DNA of 64,000 nucleotides, taken from the NCBI RefSeq assembly GCF_000017685.1, contig NC_010602.1:1691501-1755500 (forward strand). Direction: 5' to 3'. Position 1 is the stretch's first letter; each line of letters starts with the position of its first letter. This document shows positions 1-9,318 of this stretch, piece by piece. The stretch is from Leptospira biflexa serovar Patoc strain 'Patoc 1 (Paris)'. GTDB taxonomy: Bacteria; Spirochaetota; Leptospiria; Leptospirales; Leptospiraceae. The notes under the pieces are model-generated. The model saw only the letters and a program-made list of their open reading frames with translations. It was not told where the DNA came from and searched no databases. Made by a program: the position numbers and the translations under genes.

Positions 1-1624
1 GTTTCAGTCTAGGCGAGGGGTCCTTTCGAAAGTTCAGAACTTGGTCCAAACAACCCGATAGTTTGAAATACATTTGTTTTGTGGGAACGGGGAGAGGGAT
101 GGGGGATTTGGCATTGACGGACAATTGAGAGAGAGGACTAGGAAAGTTTTGATTTGTTCTTGTTCGATGCAAAACCAATTCCGCGTTTTCTGTGCGACTC
201 CATAGATAGGTGACTGTAAGGGAGAAGAAGATCCAAAAAAGAATGAGTCCAAATGAGAAGGAAAGTGTTTCTATTTTTAGATTCTGGAAAAGAGTTTGGA
301 AGAGACTCTCATTTGGTTTGGATTGGAATTCATTTTTTGGAGTGAATTTTAAAATGGGAAGTAAGGCCAAAAGACCCATAAAGGGAAGTAAAACTTCATC
401 ATCTAACAAATAACATTGAAAACTACCAGCAAAAAGAACTATCGGAATACCTAAATAAAAAACATACTTTCGATTGGTAGTATCAATTTGTTTCGTGATA
501 GACCATAAAAATCCCAAATAGAATAAAAAGGCAAACAACCCACCCAGTATCAAATCATGTAATACATCAAAATGAGCATGGGATTTGGGAGTGATCGATA
601 AATCATAATAGAGTGCGGGGATTTCATTTACGATGGGAATGGCAATGTCTATGAAACGATTCTCATAATTTCCTCCCCCAATTCCAAAAACCAAATTTTC
701 TTTTAGGATGGAATAATTCATTTTATGAATCCAGATCCTTTGGTTCTCTAACGAACGTTTAGCGAAAAGATCATCGATCGCTCTTTGGAATAACCAATTG
801 GAATGATAAAAAAGTAAAAACGACATGAGTAAAAAAAATATTCCCGTTAACACCCACGGTAAAATCGATTTGATCGAACTTTTTGATTTTTGTAAGAGGA
901 GAATGGTTCCTAAAAAGATTCCGATCCAAATGGATCGACTCTGGTTTAAAAGAAGTAATACCATCCCAAATCCGGAAACCGAAAGAGTTAGGAGAGAGGT
1001 TTTCCAAAATTGGATCATCCGCTTTTTTTTCGAAAGCAAACGATACGATTTTTCCCAAAGAGAAGGCAAATATACGGCTAAGAGTCCCCCGTAAGTTAAG
1101 TGTGTACTTTGGAAACCAATGGGTAAATAAACGGATATACCGTGGACATTTGCCAAAAGGTGGGGAAGCCGTTTCCCTTCTATATGACGTAAACCGTCCA
1201 TAACAAATGGTGCGAGTCGGTAGGGGAAAAAAAGGGAAATAGTCCCGGAAAGGATAAGGATGATCGCACCTAAAAAAACAAAGTTTTGGATTCTTTTTTT
1301 TTCGCGATCCTTAAGATATGTTTGGTGGAGTAACAAAAATCCCATCCATAGATCACCAAACTCAGATTTCACGATATCTTTTTTCCATTGGATCGTCTGG
1401 TTCTCGATGAGTGGTGTGAGTAAAAAACTCAAATACAAACCCGTCCAAAAAATAAGTGCGATGGGAATCTGGGGGAGTTTTCTTTTCTTCATTTGGTCCA
1501 AAAAAAGAAAGAAGAGAGAAAGGCCTGCGAAGATTTGGCTTAGGCTGATGGATATAGGGGATAGGGCAAAAAAGAATGCCAGAAAAACAAAAGAAATCTT
1601 ATGAAATGTTTCTTTCCCAATCAT
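1..1624 (-). CDS. O-antigen ligase / polymerase family membrane protein (3' end outside window)
   Basis: The frame is open from an ATG at 1624 down to base 1, so the C-terminus lies outside the window (about 541 codons visible). The product is very hydrophobic, with repeated membrane segments, a QSRSIWIGI motif and the segment HAHFDVLHD followed by GGLFAFLFYLG. That pattern fits the Wzy_C/O-antigen ligase family, which joins O-antigen or other glycans to a lipid carrier at the periplasmic face of the inner membrane. The gene is divergent from a WaaE-like glycosyltransferase only 30 bases away, which supports an envelope-sugar role. Whether it acts as ligase, polymerase or protein O-glycosyltransferase cannot be told from sequence. 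The visible tail after residue 460 is non-membrane and looks lineage-specific. Confidence 0.75.
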   Translation of the reverse strand, partial: MIGKETFHKISFVFLAFFFALSPISISLSQIFAGLSLFFLFLDQMKKRKLPQIPIALIFWTGLYLSFLLTPLIENQTIQWKKDIVKSEFGDLWMGFLLLHQTYLKDREKKRIQNFVFLGAIILILSGTISLFFPYRLAPFVMDGLRHIEGKRLPHLLANVHGISVYLPIGFQSTHLTYGGLLAVYLPSLWEKSYRLLSKKKRMIQFWKTSLLTLSVSGFGMVLLLLNQSRSIWIGIFLGTILLLQKSKSSIKSILPWVLTGIFFLLMSFLLFYHSNWLFQRAIDDLFAKRSLENQRIWIHKMNYSILKENLVFGIGGGNYENRFIDIAIPIVNEIPALYYDLSITPKSHAHFDVLHDLILGGLFAFLFYLGFLWSITKQIDTTNRKYVFYLGIPIVLFAGSFQCYLLDDEVLLPFMGLLALLPILKFTPKNEFQSKPNESLFQTLFQNLKIETLSFSFGLILFWIFFSLTVTYLWSRTENAELVLHRTRTNQNFPSPLSQLSVNAKSPIPLPVPTKQMYFKLSGCLDQVLNFRKDPSPRLK

Positions 1625-1654
1625 ATTTGGTTCCAAGAATAGGTTTTAACTCCT

Positions 1655-2476
1655 ATGGAAGGCAAGAGAAAAAGAAAATTGTCGGTGGCCATCATTACCT
1701 TCAATGAAGAAAAAAATATTGGGGATTGTATCCGATCGGTTGTATCCTTCGCCGATGAAATCATTGTATTGGATTCGTTGAGTACGGACAAAACCAAGGA
1801 AATTGCCACTTCCTTCCCCAAAGTCCGATTCTTGGAAGCACCCTTCCCGGGCCATGTCGAACAAAAAAACAAAGCCATTTCCTTTTGCCAAAATGAATGG
1901 ATCTTTTCCCTTGATGCCGACGAAAGGGCCGACGAGGTATTACAAAATTCCATCCAAACATTTTTGGAAACCGATGAGGTCCATTGTGATGGATATAAAA
2001 TCGCAAGGCTCACATTTCACTTAGGTCGGTGGATTCGTTATAGTGGATGGTACCCACAGCGACGTTATCGATTGTTCAAAAAGGCGAATGCCAGTTGGAT
2101 TGGAGAGAACCCACATGACTTCATTGAACTAAAACCAGGATCTTTTGGTAAAGTGATGAAGGGAAATATTTTACATTATAGTTTTACAGATTTCAGTCAC
2201 CAAATCACGACGATCAATCAATTTTCAAGCATTGTCGCCTACACTCGTTATGCGAAGGGTGAAAGGTTTTCATTGATGAAAACCATCATAAAACCACTCG
2301 GAAAGTTTTTTGAAATTTATCTTTTTAAATTTGGGTTTTTAGATGGAATCCCTGGACTGTGGATTGCCCTTGCTTCCTCTTTTTCGACTTATTTAAAATA
2401 CGCGAAATTGTATGAATTGGACCAATTGAAAATTCAACGTCCTTCCAATATACGAAAAGACTATGGCAAAAAATAA
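1655..2476 (+). CDS. Family 2 glycosyltransferase, WaaE/KdtX-like
   Basis: This is a 273-residue GT-A fold glycosyltransferase that begins with the family's usual SVAIITFNEEKNI segment. It continues with EIIVLDSLSTDKT, and the metal-binding DXD-like site is SLDADERAD near residue 88. GWYPQRRYRLFKK and the ENPHDFIE segment are typical of WaaE/KdtX enzymes, which add a sugar to the LPS inner core at the cytoplasmic membrane face. The C-terminus has hydrophobic stretches (FEIYLFKFGFLDGIPGLW) expected for membrane association. The ATG at 1655 has only a weak upstream AATAGG. It overlaps the next gene by 14 bases, suggesting an operon through gmhA. The exact donor and acceptor are unknown. Confidence 0.85.
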   Translation: MEGKRKRKLSVAIITFNEEKNIGDCIRSVVSFADEIIVLDSLSTDKTKEIATSFPKVRFLEAPFPGHVEQKNKAISFCQNEWIFSLDADERADEVLQNSIQTFLETDEVHCDGYKIARLTFHLGRWIRYSGWYPQRRYRLFKKANASWIGENPHDFIELKPGSFGKVMKGNILHYSFTDFSHQITTINQFSSIVAYTRYAKGERFSLMKTIIKPLGKFFEIYLFKFGFLDGIPGLWIALASSFSTYLKYAKLYELDQLKIQRPSNIRKDYGKK

Positions 2477-3236
2477 TCCCAAAACCAAACAAGGTTTTTG
2501 GAGGAAACTCCTTTCCTTCCTGTCCATTCGATCAAACCAAAAGGTATTGGATTCGGAAAAAAAGAAAAAAGAACCAAAATCATTTGCCATAGAATGGGCA
2601 ACTGCCTTTGACACTTGGAAAAAGAAACTACCCACGAAACAAATAAACTCAGGAATTGTCCTGGAAACCAAAAAGATTCGCTTAACAAAAACAAACGAAA
2701 AAGTCTTCCGCATCGAAGGTGATGATTTTTCCATTGTTCTTGTCACCGATAACCATCTATATAAAAATAAAGATGGGAAATGGGCGGGAGTTCTTTTTGT
2801 AGATGAAGGTTTACTCAATCAAAACCTTTCGAAAGACATTCGTAATTTGGATGATTTTTTAAACTTACAAGCCATTCCAAGGTCGGATTTATTTTTAGAA
2901 TCGGAAGCACCAAAAGATGATTGGCGGATCGTCTTCTGTTGGGAACGATTCTGGCAAGAACAGCTATTGTTACAAATGTCCCCGAATTCAATGACACTTG
3001 TGATGCTTGCCATCGGCGAAGAGTGTAAGGAATTTTTTGAAAAGATAGCGACAGAAAGGCAAAAACGGCTTGTACGGGACGAATTGTTTTATCTGAACTT
3101 AGGACAGTCCAATAGCTCAAACCCACATTCCAAAACCAAATCGATTTTTGGATTCGGATCTGCTTTGAAAGAATTTGGACAGAAAATAAATCTCATACGG
3201 GAAAGAAGAGAGAAGGAATTAGAACATGGAGCATGA
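2463..3236 (+). CDS. Hypothetical protein with a possible FliG-C-like segment
   Basis: This 257-residue protein has a basic, low-complexity N-terminus, no signal peptide and no membrane helix, so it is probably cytoplasmic. It overlaps the upstream glycosyltransferase by 14 bases and the downstream gmhA by 11, so it is co-translated with LPS genes. Residues about 168-213 (LLLQMSPNSMTLVML, then FFEKIATERQKRLVRDEL) resemble the helical repeat of FliG C-terminal domains, where a similar pattern ends in a short M-S-x-R-A segment. That resemblance was judged by eye and is weak. I do not recognise a full family and assign no function. Confidence 0.8.
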   Translation: MAKNNPKTKQGFWRKLLSFLSIRSNQKVLDSEKKKKEPKSFAIEWATAFDTWKKKLPTKQINSGIVLETKKIRLTKTNEKVFRIEGDDFSIVLVTDNHLYKNKDGKWAGVLFVDEGLLNQNLSKDIRNLDDFLNLQAIPRSDLFLESEAPKDDWRIVFCWERFWQEQLLLQMSPNSMTLVMLAIGEECKEFFEKIATERQKRLVRDELFYLNLGQSNSSNPHSKTKSIFGFGSALKEFGQKINLIRERREKELEHGA

Positions 3237-3813
3237 TACATTAATCCAATCGCAAATTGAAGATTCCATTCGGGTAAAAGCACAACTTTTGCCGTCACTT
3301 TTGCCAAATATCAAAGCCGCAGGAAAGGTACTTGTGGATTCCTTAAAGGGCGATGGAATTTTATATTTTGCAGGGAATGGTGGGTCTAGTTGTGATGCAT
3401 CTCACATTGCGGCAGAGCTTGTCATTCGATACAAATCAGGAAATGAGCGAAAGGCAATTCCTGCGATAGCACTGAACAGTGACCAGGCGGTTCTCACTGC
3501 TTGTGCCAATGATTATGGATATGAATTCCTTTTCCAAAGACAACTCCAAGCTTTCGGAAAATCCAAAGATGTTTTCATCGGACTCACAACTTCAGGGAAC
3601 TCCAAGAATATCATTTTAGCAGTAGAAGAAGCCAAAAAAAATGGGATGAAGGTTGTTTTACTCCTTGGTGGAGATGGTGGAAAATTAAAAGGAAAAGCGG
3701 ATGTGGAAATCATCATTCCATCCAGTGTCACAGCAAGGATCCAAGAGTCCCATATTTTGATCGGTCATATCCTTTGTAGCATCATTGAAAAGGAATTGTT
3801 TGGACTCGATTGA
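3226..3813 (+). CDS. gmhA: Sedoheptulose-7-phosphate isomerase (SIS domain)
   Basis: The 195-residue product is a single SIS sugar-isomerase domain. The diagnostic GNGGSSCDASHIAAEL segment and the later GLTTSGNSKNI phosphosugar-binding loop match GmhA. GmhA converts sedoheptulose 7-phosphate to D-glycero-D-manno-heptose 7-phosphate in the cytoplasm, the first step to ADP-heptose for LPS inner core. The later steps (HldE kinase and adenylyltransferase parts) are encoded at 26907-28411 in this window. The length is normal for the family. The related DiaA replication protein has the same fold, but the surrounding LPS genes favour GmhA. Confidence 0.9.
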   Translation: MEHDTLIQSQIEDSIRVKAQLLPSLLPNIKAAGKVLVDSLKGDGILYFAGNGGSSCDASHIAAELVIRYKSGNERKAIPAIALNSDQAVLTACANDYGYEFLFQRQLQAFGKSKDVFIGLTTSGNSKNIILAVEEAKKNGMKVVLLLGGDGGKLKGKADVEIIIPSSVTARIQESHILIGHILCSIIEKELFGLD

Positions 3814-4561
3814 TCGGCCGATCATCCAAATTCAAAATGCCACACTCCAAACACGAGAAGGGCATTTCATTTGGAAATCCATTGGACTTCAAGTCAAAAA
3901 AGGTAGCATTCATGGTGTCATTGGGGAATCAGGGTCGGGGAAATCCACACTGGCGATGGCATTATTTTCCATCATCCCAGAAGGCGCAAGGTTGACTTAT
4001 GATCAGTTTTTGGTTTTGGGTGATGATGTGTTTTCAAAGAACGTTCCGAATCAAAAGAATGTCTTCCTTGTCCCTCAAAATCCTAATTTAGCCTTTCATC
4101 CCTACCGAACCATAGAGAGCCAAATCAAAGATTTTTTAAGGCTGTCTTCTTTATCCCATATCACCTTGGAAACTGTTTTTTCTTACTTTGATCAATTGAA
4201 GATCCCGCGAGGGCATTGGAAACAATTTGCAAAGAACCTTTCGGGAGGGGAAAAGCAGAGAATTTTACTCACTCTTGCTTTCCTACGCCATCCAAAAATT
4301 TTGATTTTAGATGAGCCAACCACGGGACTCGATGCGTTTTCTGAAAAAATTGTCCTAGAAACGGTTCAAAAATTAGCAAAATCGGGGATGACAGTTGTTT
4401 TTATTACACACGAACTGAGGATCGTCGCAAGTCTGGCTTCCGAAGTTACGATAATGAAAGAAGGGGAAGTCGTAGAATCGCTTCCAATTCGAAACCACCA
4501 ATTGGAGCCTATTTCAGGATATGGAAAACAACTTAAGGAAGCCTCTCTTTTATTTTCGTAA
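3800..4561 (+). CDS. ABC transporter ATP-binding protein, oligopeptide/nickel type, orphan
   Basis: A single ABC ATPase of about 253 residues with Walker A GESGSGKS, Q-loop VPQNPN, signature LSGGEKQR, Walker B LILDEPTTGLD and switch histidine in FITHEL. The closest style is the DppD/DppF/NikDE subfamily. No permease or binding protein is nearby, so partners and substrate are unknown. I chose the TTG at 3800 because AAGGA sits about six bases upstream; an earlier in-frame TTG at 3785 has no ribosome-binding site. The gene overlaps gmhA by 14 bases, and the FHA gene starts inside its 3' end, so it belongs to the same transcript. Confidence 0.85.
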   Translation: MDSIDRPIIQIQNATLQTREGHFIWKSIGLQVKKGSIHGVIGESGSGKSTLAMALFSIIPEGARLTYDQFLVLGDDVFSKNVPNQKNVFLVPQNPNLAFHPYRTIESQIKDFLRLSSLSHITLETVFSYFDQLKIPRGHWKQFAKNLSGGEKQRILLTLAFLRHPKILILDEPTTGLDAFSEKIVLETVQKLAKSGMTVVFITHELRIVASLASEVTIMKEGEVVESLPIRNHQLEPISGYGKQLKEASLLFS

Positions 4562-5996
4562 TTGGTTTTTCCTTTGGATTTGTTTTTTCACGTTTCCCAT
4601 TTTTTCAGAGTCCCCCATATCATTACGATCCATCGATGTAAGTTCCTATCCAGAAGTAAAACTGCGGTTACACCTCAAGGGGAATTTGGATCTGAATGGG
4701 TATACCCTCTCGGAACAATTAGGAAGTACCGCACGTTTTTCCGAAGGATTCGGATTCACACGACTTGAAAAAAAGAACCCGCTGTATTTAACCATTTCTG
4801 TTCCGAGTTATTCCAATGCCGAAGACCGACGTTGGTTATTACAACTTACAAGCCAACTTGTGAAGATCTCAGAACAAAGTGGCGGATTTTCAAAACTCCA
4901 CATCCAATCCGATGATTCTTTTCATGTCTTCGAAAGGATTCGATCCCAAGTTTTGGATGTTTCCTTTCCTTATCCAAAAGAAAAAATCCCTCAGTTCCCG
5001 ATTCGCAATTGGGAACAATTGTTACAATCAATTCCAGGAAATGAAACTAAGGAGGACCATATCTTACTCCTTGTTAGTTTTTCAAATGAATGGCCAGATC
5101 GTTTTGAGATCCCTGAGTTTGCCAAACGGATTCGGGAAAAAGGACTGAAACTCATTGTACTTTCTCCAAGTTCATTAGAAGCAAATAAACTCGTCAGTTA
5201 TGCGAATGGAGATTTTTATCCCATATCCAAACAGGAAAGTTTTGAGTCCTTATTTATGGATCTGAAAGAAACCGTCAGTCCAGATTGGGAAATCAAGTAC
5301 ATCTCTCCTTGGCAACTATCTGTATGGAAAGAAAACGAAGTGATGGGATCGTTTACCTCGGTTTCTACTGGAGTGCAATTTGAATTTTTATACCAAATCA
5401 CGCCGTACCAAACCCTATATTTAAAAGTCTCCGATCCATTTGTGTTTTTTCCCGTAAGTTTATTTTTTATTTTATTGTGTATTGCCTCTCTTTATTATTT
5501 GCGAGGATTTGAATCACCAAATCCAAGTCATGCGAAACAAAAAACCTTAACTCCAATCTCCAATGTGGAAAACTTGGAAAGACAGGATGAGTTGGAAGTG
5601 TATGACAGAATGTATGGGGAAACCTTAGAAAAGGCAGCTCGGGACCGAGAAATCGCACTTGTCACTAAGGAAAAGGAAAATTTACCAGGGACTTCCTATA
5701 CCTATGCGGTAATCCAAGTGAGAGAAGGAAACCAATTATACGAACCAATTCCTTTGCAGTGGTCGGAAATGACCATTGGTAATTTTGAGTCCAACCACAT
5801 AGTCCTCCACGATCCAAGTGTATCTGGTTTACATGCGAAGATAAAAAATCGCAAAGGGAAATTTATATTGTTTGATTGTGTTTCTGAGGCAGGTGTATAC
5901 TTGAACGGCAGAAAATTATTACGCCCCAAAGTGTTACATAATTTAGACGAAATCCAATTAGGAAAAACCTTTCTTACGTTCCGAGGGAGATACTGA
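4521..5996 (+). CDS. Membrane protein with exported vWA-like region and cytoplasmic FHA domain
   Basis: A 491-residue protein. An N-terminal signal/anchor (hydrophobic FFLWICFFTFPIF) is followed by about 270 exported residues that contain ILLLVSFSNEWPDRFEIP and KGLKLIVLS, a pattern resembling a von Willebrand A fold. A transmembrane helix lies near residues 305-330 (FVFFPVSLFFILLC). The C-terminal 80 residues form an FHA phosphothreonine-binding domain with GNFESNHIVL, DPSVSGLHA and VYLNGRKL. FHA domains bind phospho-Thr proteins, so this may link an envelope event to cytoplasmic Ser/Thr signalling. The vWA call is tentative because no clear MIDAS DxSxS motif is visible. It overlaps the ABC gene by 41 bases. 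Confidence 0.8.
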   Translation: MENNLRKPLFYFRNWFFLWICFFTFPIFSESPISLRSIDVSSYPEVKLRLHLKGNLDLNGYTLSEQLGSTARFSEGFGFTRLEKKNPLYLTISVPSYSNAEDRRWLLQLTSQLVKISEQSGGFSKLHIQSDDSFHVFERIRSQVLDVSFPYPKEKIPQFPIRNWEQLLQSIPGNETKEDHILLLVSFSNEWPDRFEIPEFAKRIREKGLKLIVLSPSSLEANKLVSYANGDFYPISKQESFESLFMDLKETVSPDWEIKYISPWQLSVWKENEVMGSFTSVSTGVQFEFLYQITPYQTLYLKVSDPFVFFPVSLFFILLCIASLYYLRGFESPNPSHAKQKTLTPISNVENLERQDELEVYDRMYGETLEKAARDREIALVTKEKENLPGTSYTYAVIQVREGNQLYEPIPLQWSEMTIGNFESNHIVLHDPSVSGLHAKIKNRKGKFILFDCVSEAGVYLNGRKLLRPKVLHNLDEIQLGKTFLTFRGRY

Positions 5997-5997
5997 C

Positions 5998-6831
5998 ATG
6001 TTAGAAAAAAAGATTTTTTTAAAAGTAACGTCTCTCCTATTTGTCCTTCAAATTGGTCTCATCCTTTCATTTTGTTCAGGAGAAACTTCTAATAATGATG
6101 CTGCCACTTCCTTGTTTCTGGCGAAGGAAACGGGAGAAAACGGATGTACCGTGGCAGGCCTCGGGTCCCAACTCAAAGCCGGTTATACGGGAATCACGAC
6201 GAGCTCACAATCAGTTTCCTTTTTACTTGCGGGAGATACGTATTATGCAGTGATGCAAATCAAAGGGGCACAAATTGCAACGAGAGTTGTACTCTCTCGA
6301 GTGGCAAAGGTTGCCGTTTACACATCAACAAGTTGTCCTTTGGAATTGAACATTGCACCACTGGCCAAAGAAGGAACTGAATACACAAAAACCGATTCTG
6401 GCCAAACCATCATTAGTTTTGCGAAAGCTGGTAGTTACTTACTTTATGTGCACCAAAAAGAAAGTGGGACAAGTAACCCACTTTCTGTCCTAACGGATGG
6501 GACAGCGGTCCAAACAGTGTCTGATTCAGATTTATCGGATTTGTTGAATGGTGGATCCACCAAAACCTTTAAGTTTGCCTGTGTTGTTGGGGGTGGAGTT
6601 TGTCAGAACTATTATGGTTATTTGACAAGTTGCCTTTCGGGAACCAAACAAACCGCAAAGTGTACAGAGACAAGTGTGGTCGGTTCCTGCAAGGTCACAC
6701 AATCGAGTGTTGGTTATATCATAAGCGTTTATACCGCTCCACTCACGGGTGGAGGTGGGGGAACTGCGGCCGCACATTGTTCTGGGATTTCTGGCAGTTA
6801 TGTTGACGGATCCACCGTCCAAACACCTTAA
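5998..6831 (+). CDS. Putative lipoprotein, Cys/Gly/Thr-rich
   Basis: A 277-residue protein with a lipoprotein signal peptide. A hydrophobic stretch ending LILSFCSG puts the probable lipidated cysteine at about residue 27. The mature part is rich in Ser, Thr, Gly and Val, and its C-terminal 80 residues hold eight cysteines (for example CVVGGGVCQNYYGYLTSC), suggesting disulfide bonds outside the cytoplasm. I recognise no domain. It starts one base after the FHA gene, so it is probably the last gene of the 1655-6831 transcript. Confidence 0.75.
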   Translation: MLEKKIFLKVTSLLFVLQIGLILSFCSGETSNNDAATSLFLAKETGENGCTVAGLGSQLKAGYTGITTSSQSVSFLLAGDTYYAVMQIKGAQIATRVVLSRVAKVAVYTSTSCPLELNIAPLAKEGTEYTKTDSGQTIISFAKAGSYLLYVHQKESGTSNPLSVLTDGTAVQTVSDSDLSDLLNGGSTKTFKFACVVGGGVCQNYYGYLTSCLSGTKQTAKCTETSVVGSCKVTQSSVGYIISVYTAPLTGGGGGTAAAHCSGISGSYVDGSTVQTP

Positions 6832-6858
6832 GAATCAATCTATTTTTCCAAATTCCCT

Positions 6859-6878
6859 GGACACAGACCCCCATGTCC
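6859..6878. other. Short inverted repeat upstream of leuC
   Basis: GGACA at 6859-6863 pairs with TGTCC at 6874-6878 around a 10-base loop. There is no T-run after it, so a classical terminator is unlikely. It sits 31 bases before the leuC start and could be an operator or leader structure, or chance. Confidence 0.25.
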
Positions 6879-6909
6879 GAGTTATGACTTGAAGTGAGGG
6901 AGTCTAGTT

Positions 6910-8304
6910 ATGAAAACCATGTTTGAGAAGATTTGGAATGACCATTTGGTTCACGAGGATGATGGAACCTGCCTCATTTATATCGACAGACACCTAGTCC
7001 ACGAAGTCACAAGCCCACAAGCCTTCGAAAGTTTGAAACTCACCAACCGAAAGGTGAGGCGACCCGATGCAACATTTGCTACCATGGACCATAACGTTTC
7101 CACAAGAACGAGAGATTGGAAATCTGTGGATCCGATCTCGGTTTTGCAAATGCAAACCTTAATGGACAATTGTAAAGAAAACGGAATTACATTATTTGAT
7201 ATCAATCACCCTGACAATGGAATTGTGCACGTTGTCGCGCCAGAGCTTGGACTCACTCACCCTGGTATGACGATTGTTTGTGGGGATTCTCACACAGCGA
7301 CACATGGTGCCTTTGGTGCTCTCGCATTTGGAATTGGAACTTCCGAAGTGGAACATGTCTTAGCCACCCAAACCTTAGTCCAAAAGAAACCAAAAACTTT
7401 GGAAATCCGTGTGGATGGAACTCTCTCACCTCTGGTTTCTGCAAAAGACATCGTCCTTGCCATCATTGGAAAAATTGGAACTGATGGTGCTACTGGTTAT
7501 GTGATTGAATTCACTGGGGAAGCCATCCGTGCGCTCAGTATGGAAGGAAGAATGACCATTTGTAATATGGCTATCGAAGCTGGTGCAAGAGCTGGACTCA
7601 TTTCTCCAGACGATACGACGATCAATTACATCAAAGGTAGAGATTTTGCTCCGAAAGGAGATGCATTTGATATAGCAGCTGCTAAATGGATATCTTATGC
7701 AACAGACCCTGGTGCCAAATTTGATAAAACAGTAACACTCAATGCAAATGAAATTGCACCAATGGTTTCTTGGGGAACGTCTCCTGGACAAGTGATCCCA
7801 GTGACTGCAACTGTACCAAGTCCAAATGATTTCACAGATCCTGTACAAAAAAAATCTGCAGAATCTGCCTTAGCCTATATGGACTTGAAACCTGGACAAA
7901 AACTTTCGGATGTGAAAGTAAACAAAGTATTCATCGGTTCCTGTACCAATTCAAGGATCGAAGACCTTCGTGTTGTGGCAAACACCGTCAAAGGGAAAAA
8001 AGTCAGTAAGGAAGTAGAAGCCATCATTGTACCAGGTTCAGGCCGAGTGAAACGCCAAGCGGAGAGTGAAGGACTCGACAAAATTTTTATCGAAGCGGGA
8101 TTCCAATGGCGAAACCCAGGTTGTTCGATGTGCCTTGCGATGAATGATGACGTGTTATCTCCAGGGGACCGTTGTGCTTCCACTTCCAATCGAAACTTTG
8201 AAGGAAGGCAAGGAAAGGGTGGAAGGACCCATTTAGTGGGGCCTGCTATGGCAGCAGCAGTCGCCGTGGAAGGACATTTTGTAGACATTCGGGAGTGGAA
8301 ATAA
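6910..8304 (+). CDS. leuC: 3-isopropylmalate dehydratase large subunit
   Basis: The 464-residue protein is the iron-sulfur subunit of isopropylmalate isomerase, which converts 2-isopropylmalate to 3-isopropylmalate in leucine synthesis. The aconitase-family signature is complete: [17 protein letters not shown], then cluster cysteines C345 (GSCTNSR), C405 and C408 (PGCSMC). Length is typical. The ATG is preceded by a good AGGGAG seven bases away. leuD follows after one base, and the two subunits form the enzyme. A 78-base gap upstream separates it from the lipoprotein gene, so a promoter is expected there, but I see no convincing boxes or leucine-rich leader peptide. Confidence 0.97.
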   Translation: MKTMFEKIWNDHLVHEDDGTCLIYIDRHLVHEVTSPQAFESLKLTNRKVRRPDATFATMDHNVSTRTRDWKSVDPISVLQMQTLMDNCKENGITLFDINHPDNGIVHVVAPELGLTHPGMTIVCGDSHTATHGAFGALAFGIGTSEVEHVLATQTLVQKKPKTLEIRVDGTLSPLVSAKDIVLAIIGKIGTDGATGYVIEFTGEAIRALSMEGRMTICNMAIEAGARAGLISPDDTTINYIKGRDFAPKGDAFDIAAAKWISYATDPGAKFDKTVTLNANEIAPMVSWGTSPGQVIPVTATVPSPNDFTDPVQKKSAESALAYMDLKPGQKLSDVKVNKVFIGSCTNSRIEDLRVVANTVKGKKVSKEVEAIIVPGSGRVKRQAESEGLDKIFIEAGFQWRNPGCSMCLAMNDDVLSPGDRCASTSNRNFEGRQGKGGRTHLVGPAMAAAVAVEGHFVDIREWK

Positions 8305-8305
8305 G

Positions 8306-8932
8306 ATGAAAGCATTTACAAAATTAAAAGGGATCGCAGCGCTTCTCGACAAAGCGAACGTAGACACAGACCAAATCATCCCAAAACAATTCCTACGGAA
8401 AATCGAAAGGTCTGGTTTTGGAAAACATTTGTTCCATGATTGGAGATTTCTCGACGATGCGGGCCAAACACCAAACCCAGACTTTGTTCTTAACGCCAAA
8501 AGATACCAAGGAGCCAATATCCTTGTCACTCGTGATAATTTTGGGTGTGGATCTTCCAGAGAACATGCTCCTTGGGCCTTAGAAGACTACGGCTTTCGTT
8601 CCATCCTTTCACCTTCTTATGCAGATATTTTTTATAATAACTGTTTTAAGAACGGGATGCTTCCAATTGTTTTACCGGAATCTCAAATCGAAGAAATTTT
8701 CCAGGCAATTGATAAAAAACCAGGTGCCAATTTAGAAATCGATTTGGAGAACCAGGTTGTCATCACAGAAGAAGGAAAAAAATACCCATTTGAAGTGGAT
8801 GCATTTCGAAAACACTGCCTCCTCAATGGTTTGGATGACATTGGACTCACCCTACAAAAAGCCGATTTTATTCAAAAATTTGAAGAAAAGAACCAAAAAG
8901 AAGTTCCCTGGTTGTACAGAAAGAGTGTATAA
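8306..8932 (+). CDS. leuD: 3-isopropylmalate dehydratase small subunit
   Basis: A 208-residue swivel-domain subunit that pairs with LeuC. It shows the family's N-terminal [13 protein letters not shown] and the [13 protein letters not shown] substrate-binding loop, with [14 protein letters not shown] after it. The length is normal. Its stop overlaps the start of the FKBP gene (the last base of one codon is shared), so the unrelated isomerase gene is probably co-transcribed. Confidence 0.96.
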   Translation: MKAFTKLKGIAALLDKANVDTDQIIPKQFLRKIERSGFGKHLFHDWRFLDDAGQTPNPDFVLNAKRYQGANILVTRDNFGCGSSREHAPWALEDYGFRSILSPSYADIFYNNCFKNGMLPIVLPESQIEEIFQAIDKKPGANLEIDLENQVVITEEGKKYPFEVDAFRKHCLLNGLDDIGLTLQKADFIQKFEEKNQKEVPWLYRKSV

Positions 8933-9318
8933 TGAAGCGCATGAAACAGTTATTTTTAACTCTTAGTTTTTTCTTCTTCGTAACGGGTCTTTCAGCAGAG
9001 GAACTGCTGATTCAGGACACCAAACAAGGATTAGGCAAAGAAGCCATCCGCGGGACAACCGTTGTGGTTCATTATACTGGTAAGTTGACCAATGGAAAGG
9101 TTTTTGATTCTTCTGTGGATCGAGGGGAACCATTTAGTTTCCAATTAGGGCAAGGCCAAGTGATCCAAGGTTGGGAACGTGGGATTATGGGCATGAAAGA
9201 AGGTGGAAAACGAAAATTGACCATTCCTCCCAAATATGGATATGGTGACAGAGCAGTTGGACCCATTCCTGCCAATTCGACTCTTGTGTTTGATGTTGAG
9301 TTAATTAAAGTTAAATAA
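8932..9318 (+). CDS. Exported FKBP-type peptidyl-prolyl cis-trans isomerase
   Basis: A 128-residue protein with a cleavable signal peptide (hydrophobic FLTLSFFFFVTGLSA) and one FKBP domain. The domain has VVVHYTGKL, FDSSVDRGEPFSFQLG, VIQGWERGI and the C-terminal STLVFDVELIKVK, all canonical for active FKBPs. It would catalyse proline isomerisation during folding of envelope proteins, probably in the periplasm. The small size, with no dimerisation domain, resembles the minimal FklB/FkpA catalytic core. Confidence 0.92.
   Translation: MKRMKQLFLTLSFFFFVTGLSAEELLIQDTKQGLGKEAIRGTTVVVHYTGKLTNGKVFDSSVDRGEPFSFQLGQGQVIQGWERGIMGMKEGGKRKLTIPPKYGYGDRAVGPIPANSTLVFDVELIKVK

Noticed and set aside
825..1604. 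Plus-strand frames inside the O-antigen ligase region
   Set aside because: They are shadows; the minus-strand frame gives a coherent multi-membrane protein running through the window edge.
7426..8529. Minus-strand frames opposite leuC and leuD
   Set aside because: Cys/Ser-rich, unrelated to any family, and fully opposite well-conserved genes.
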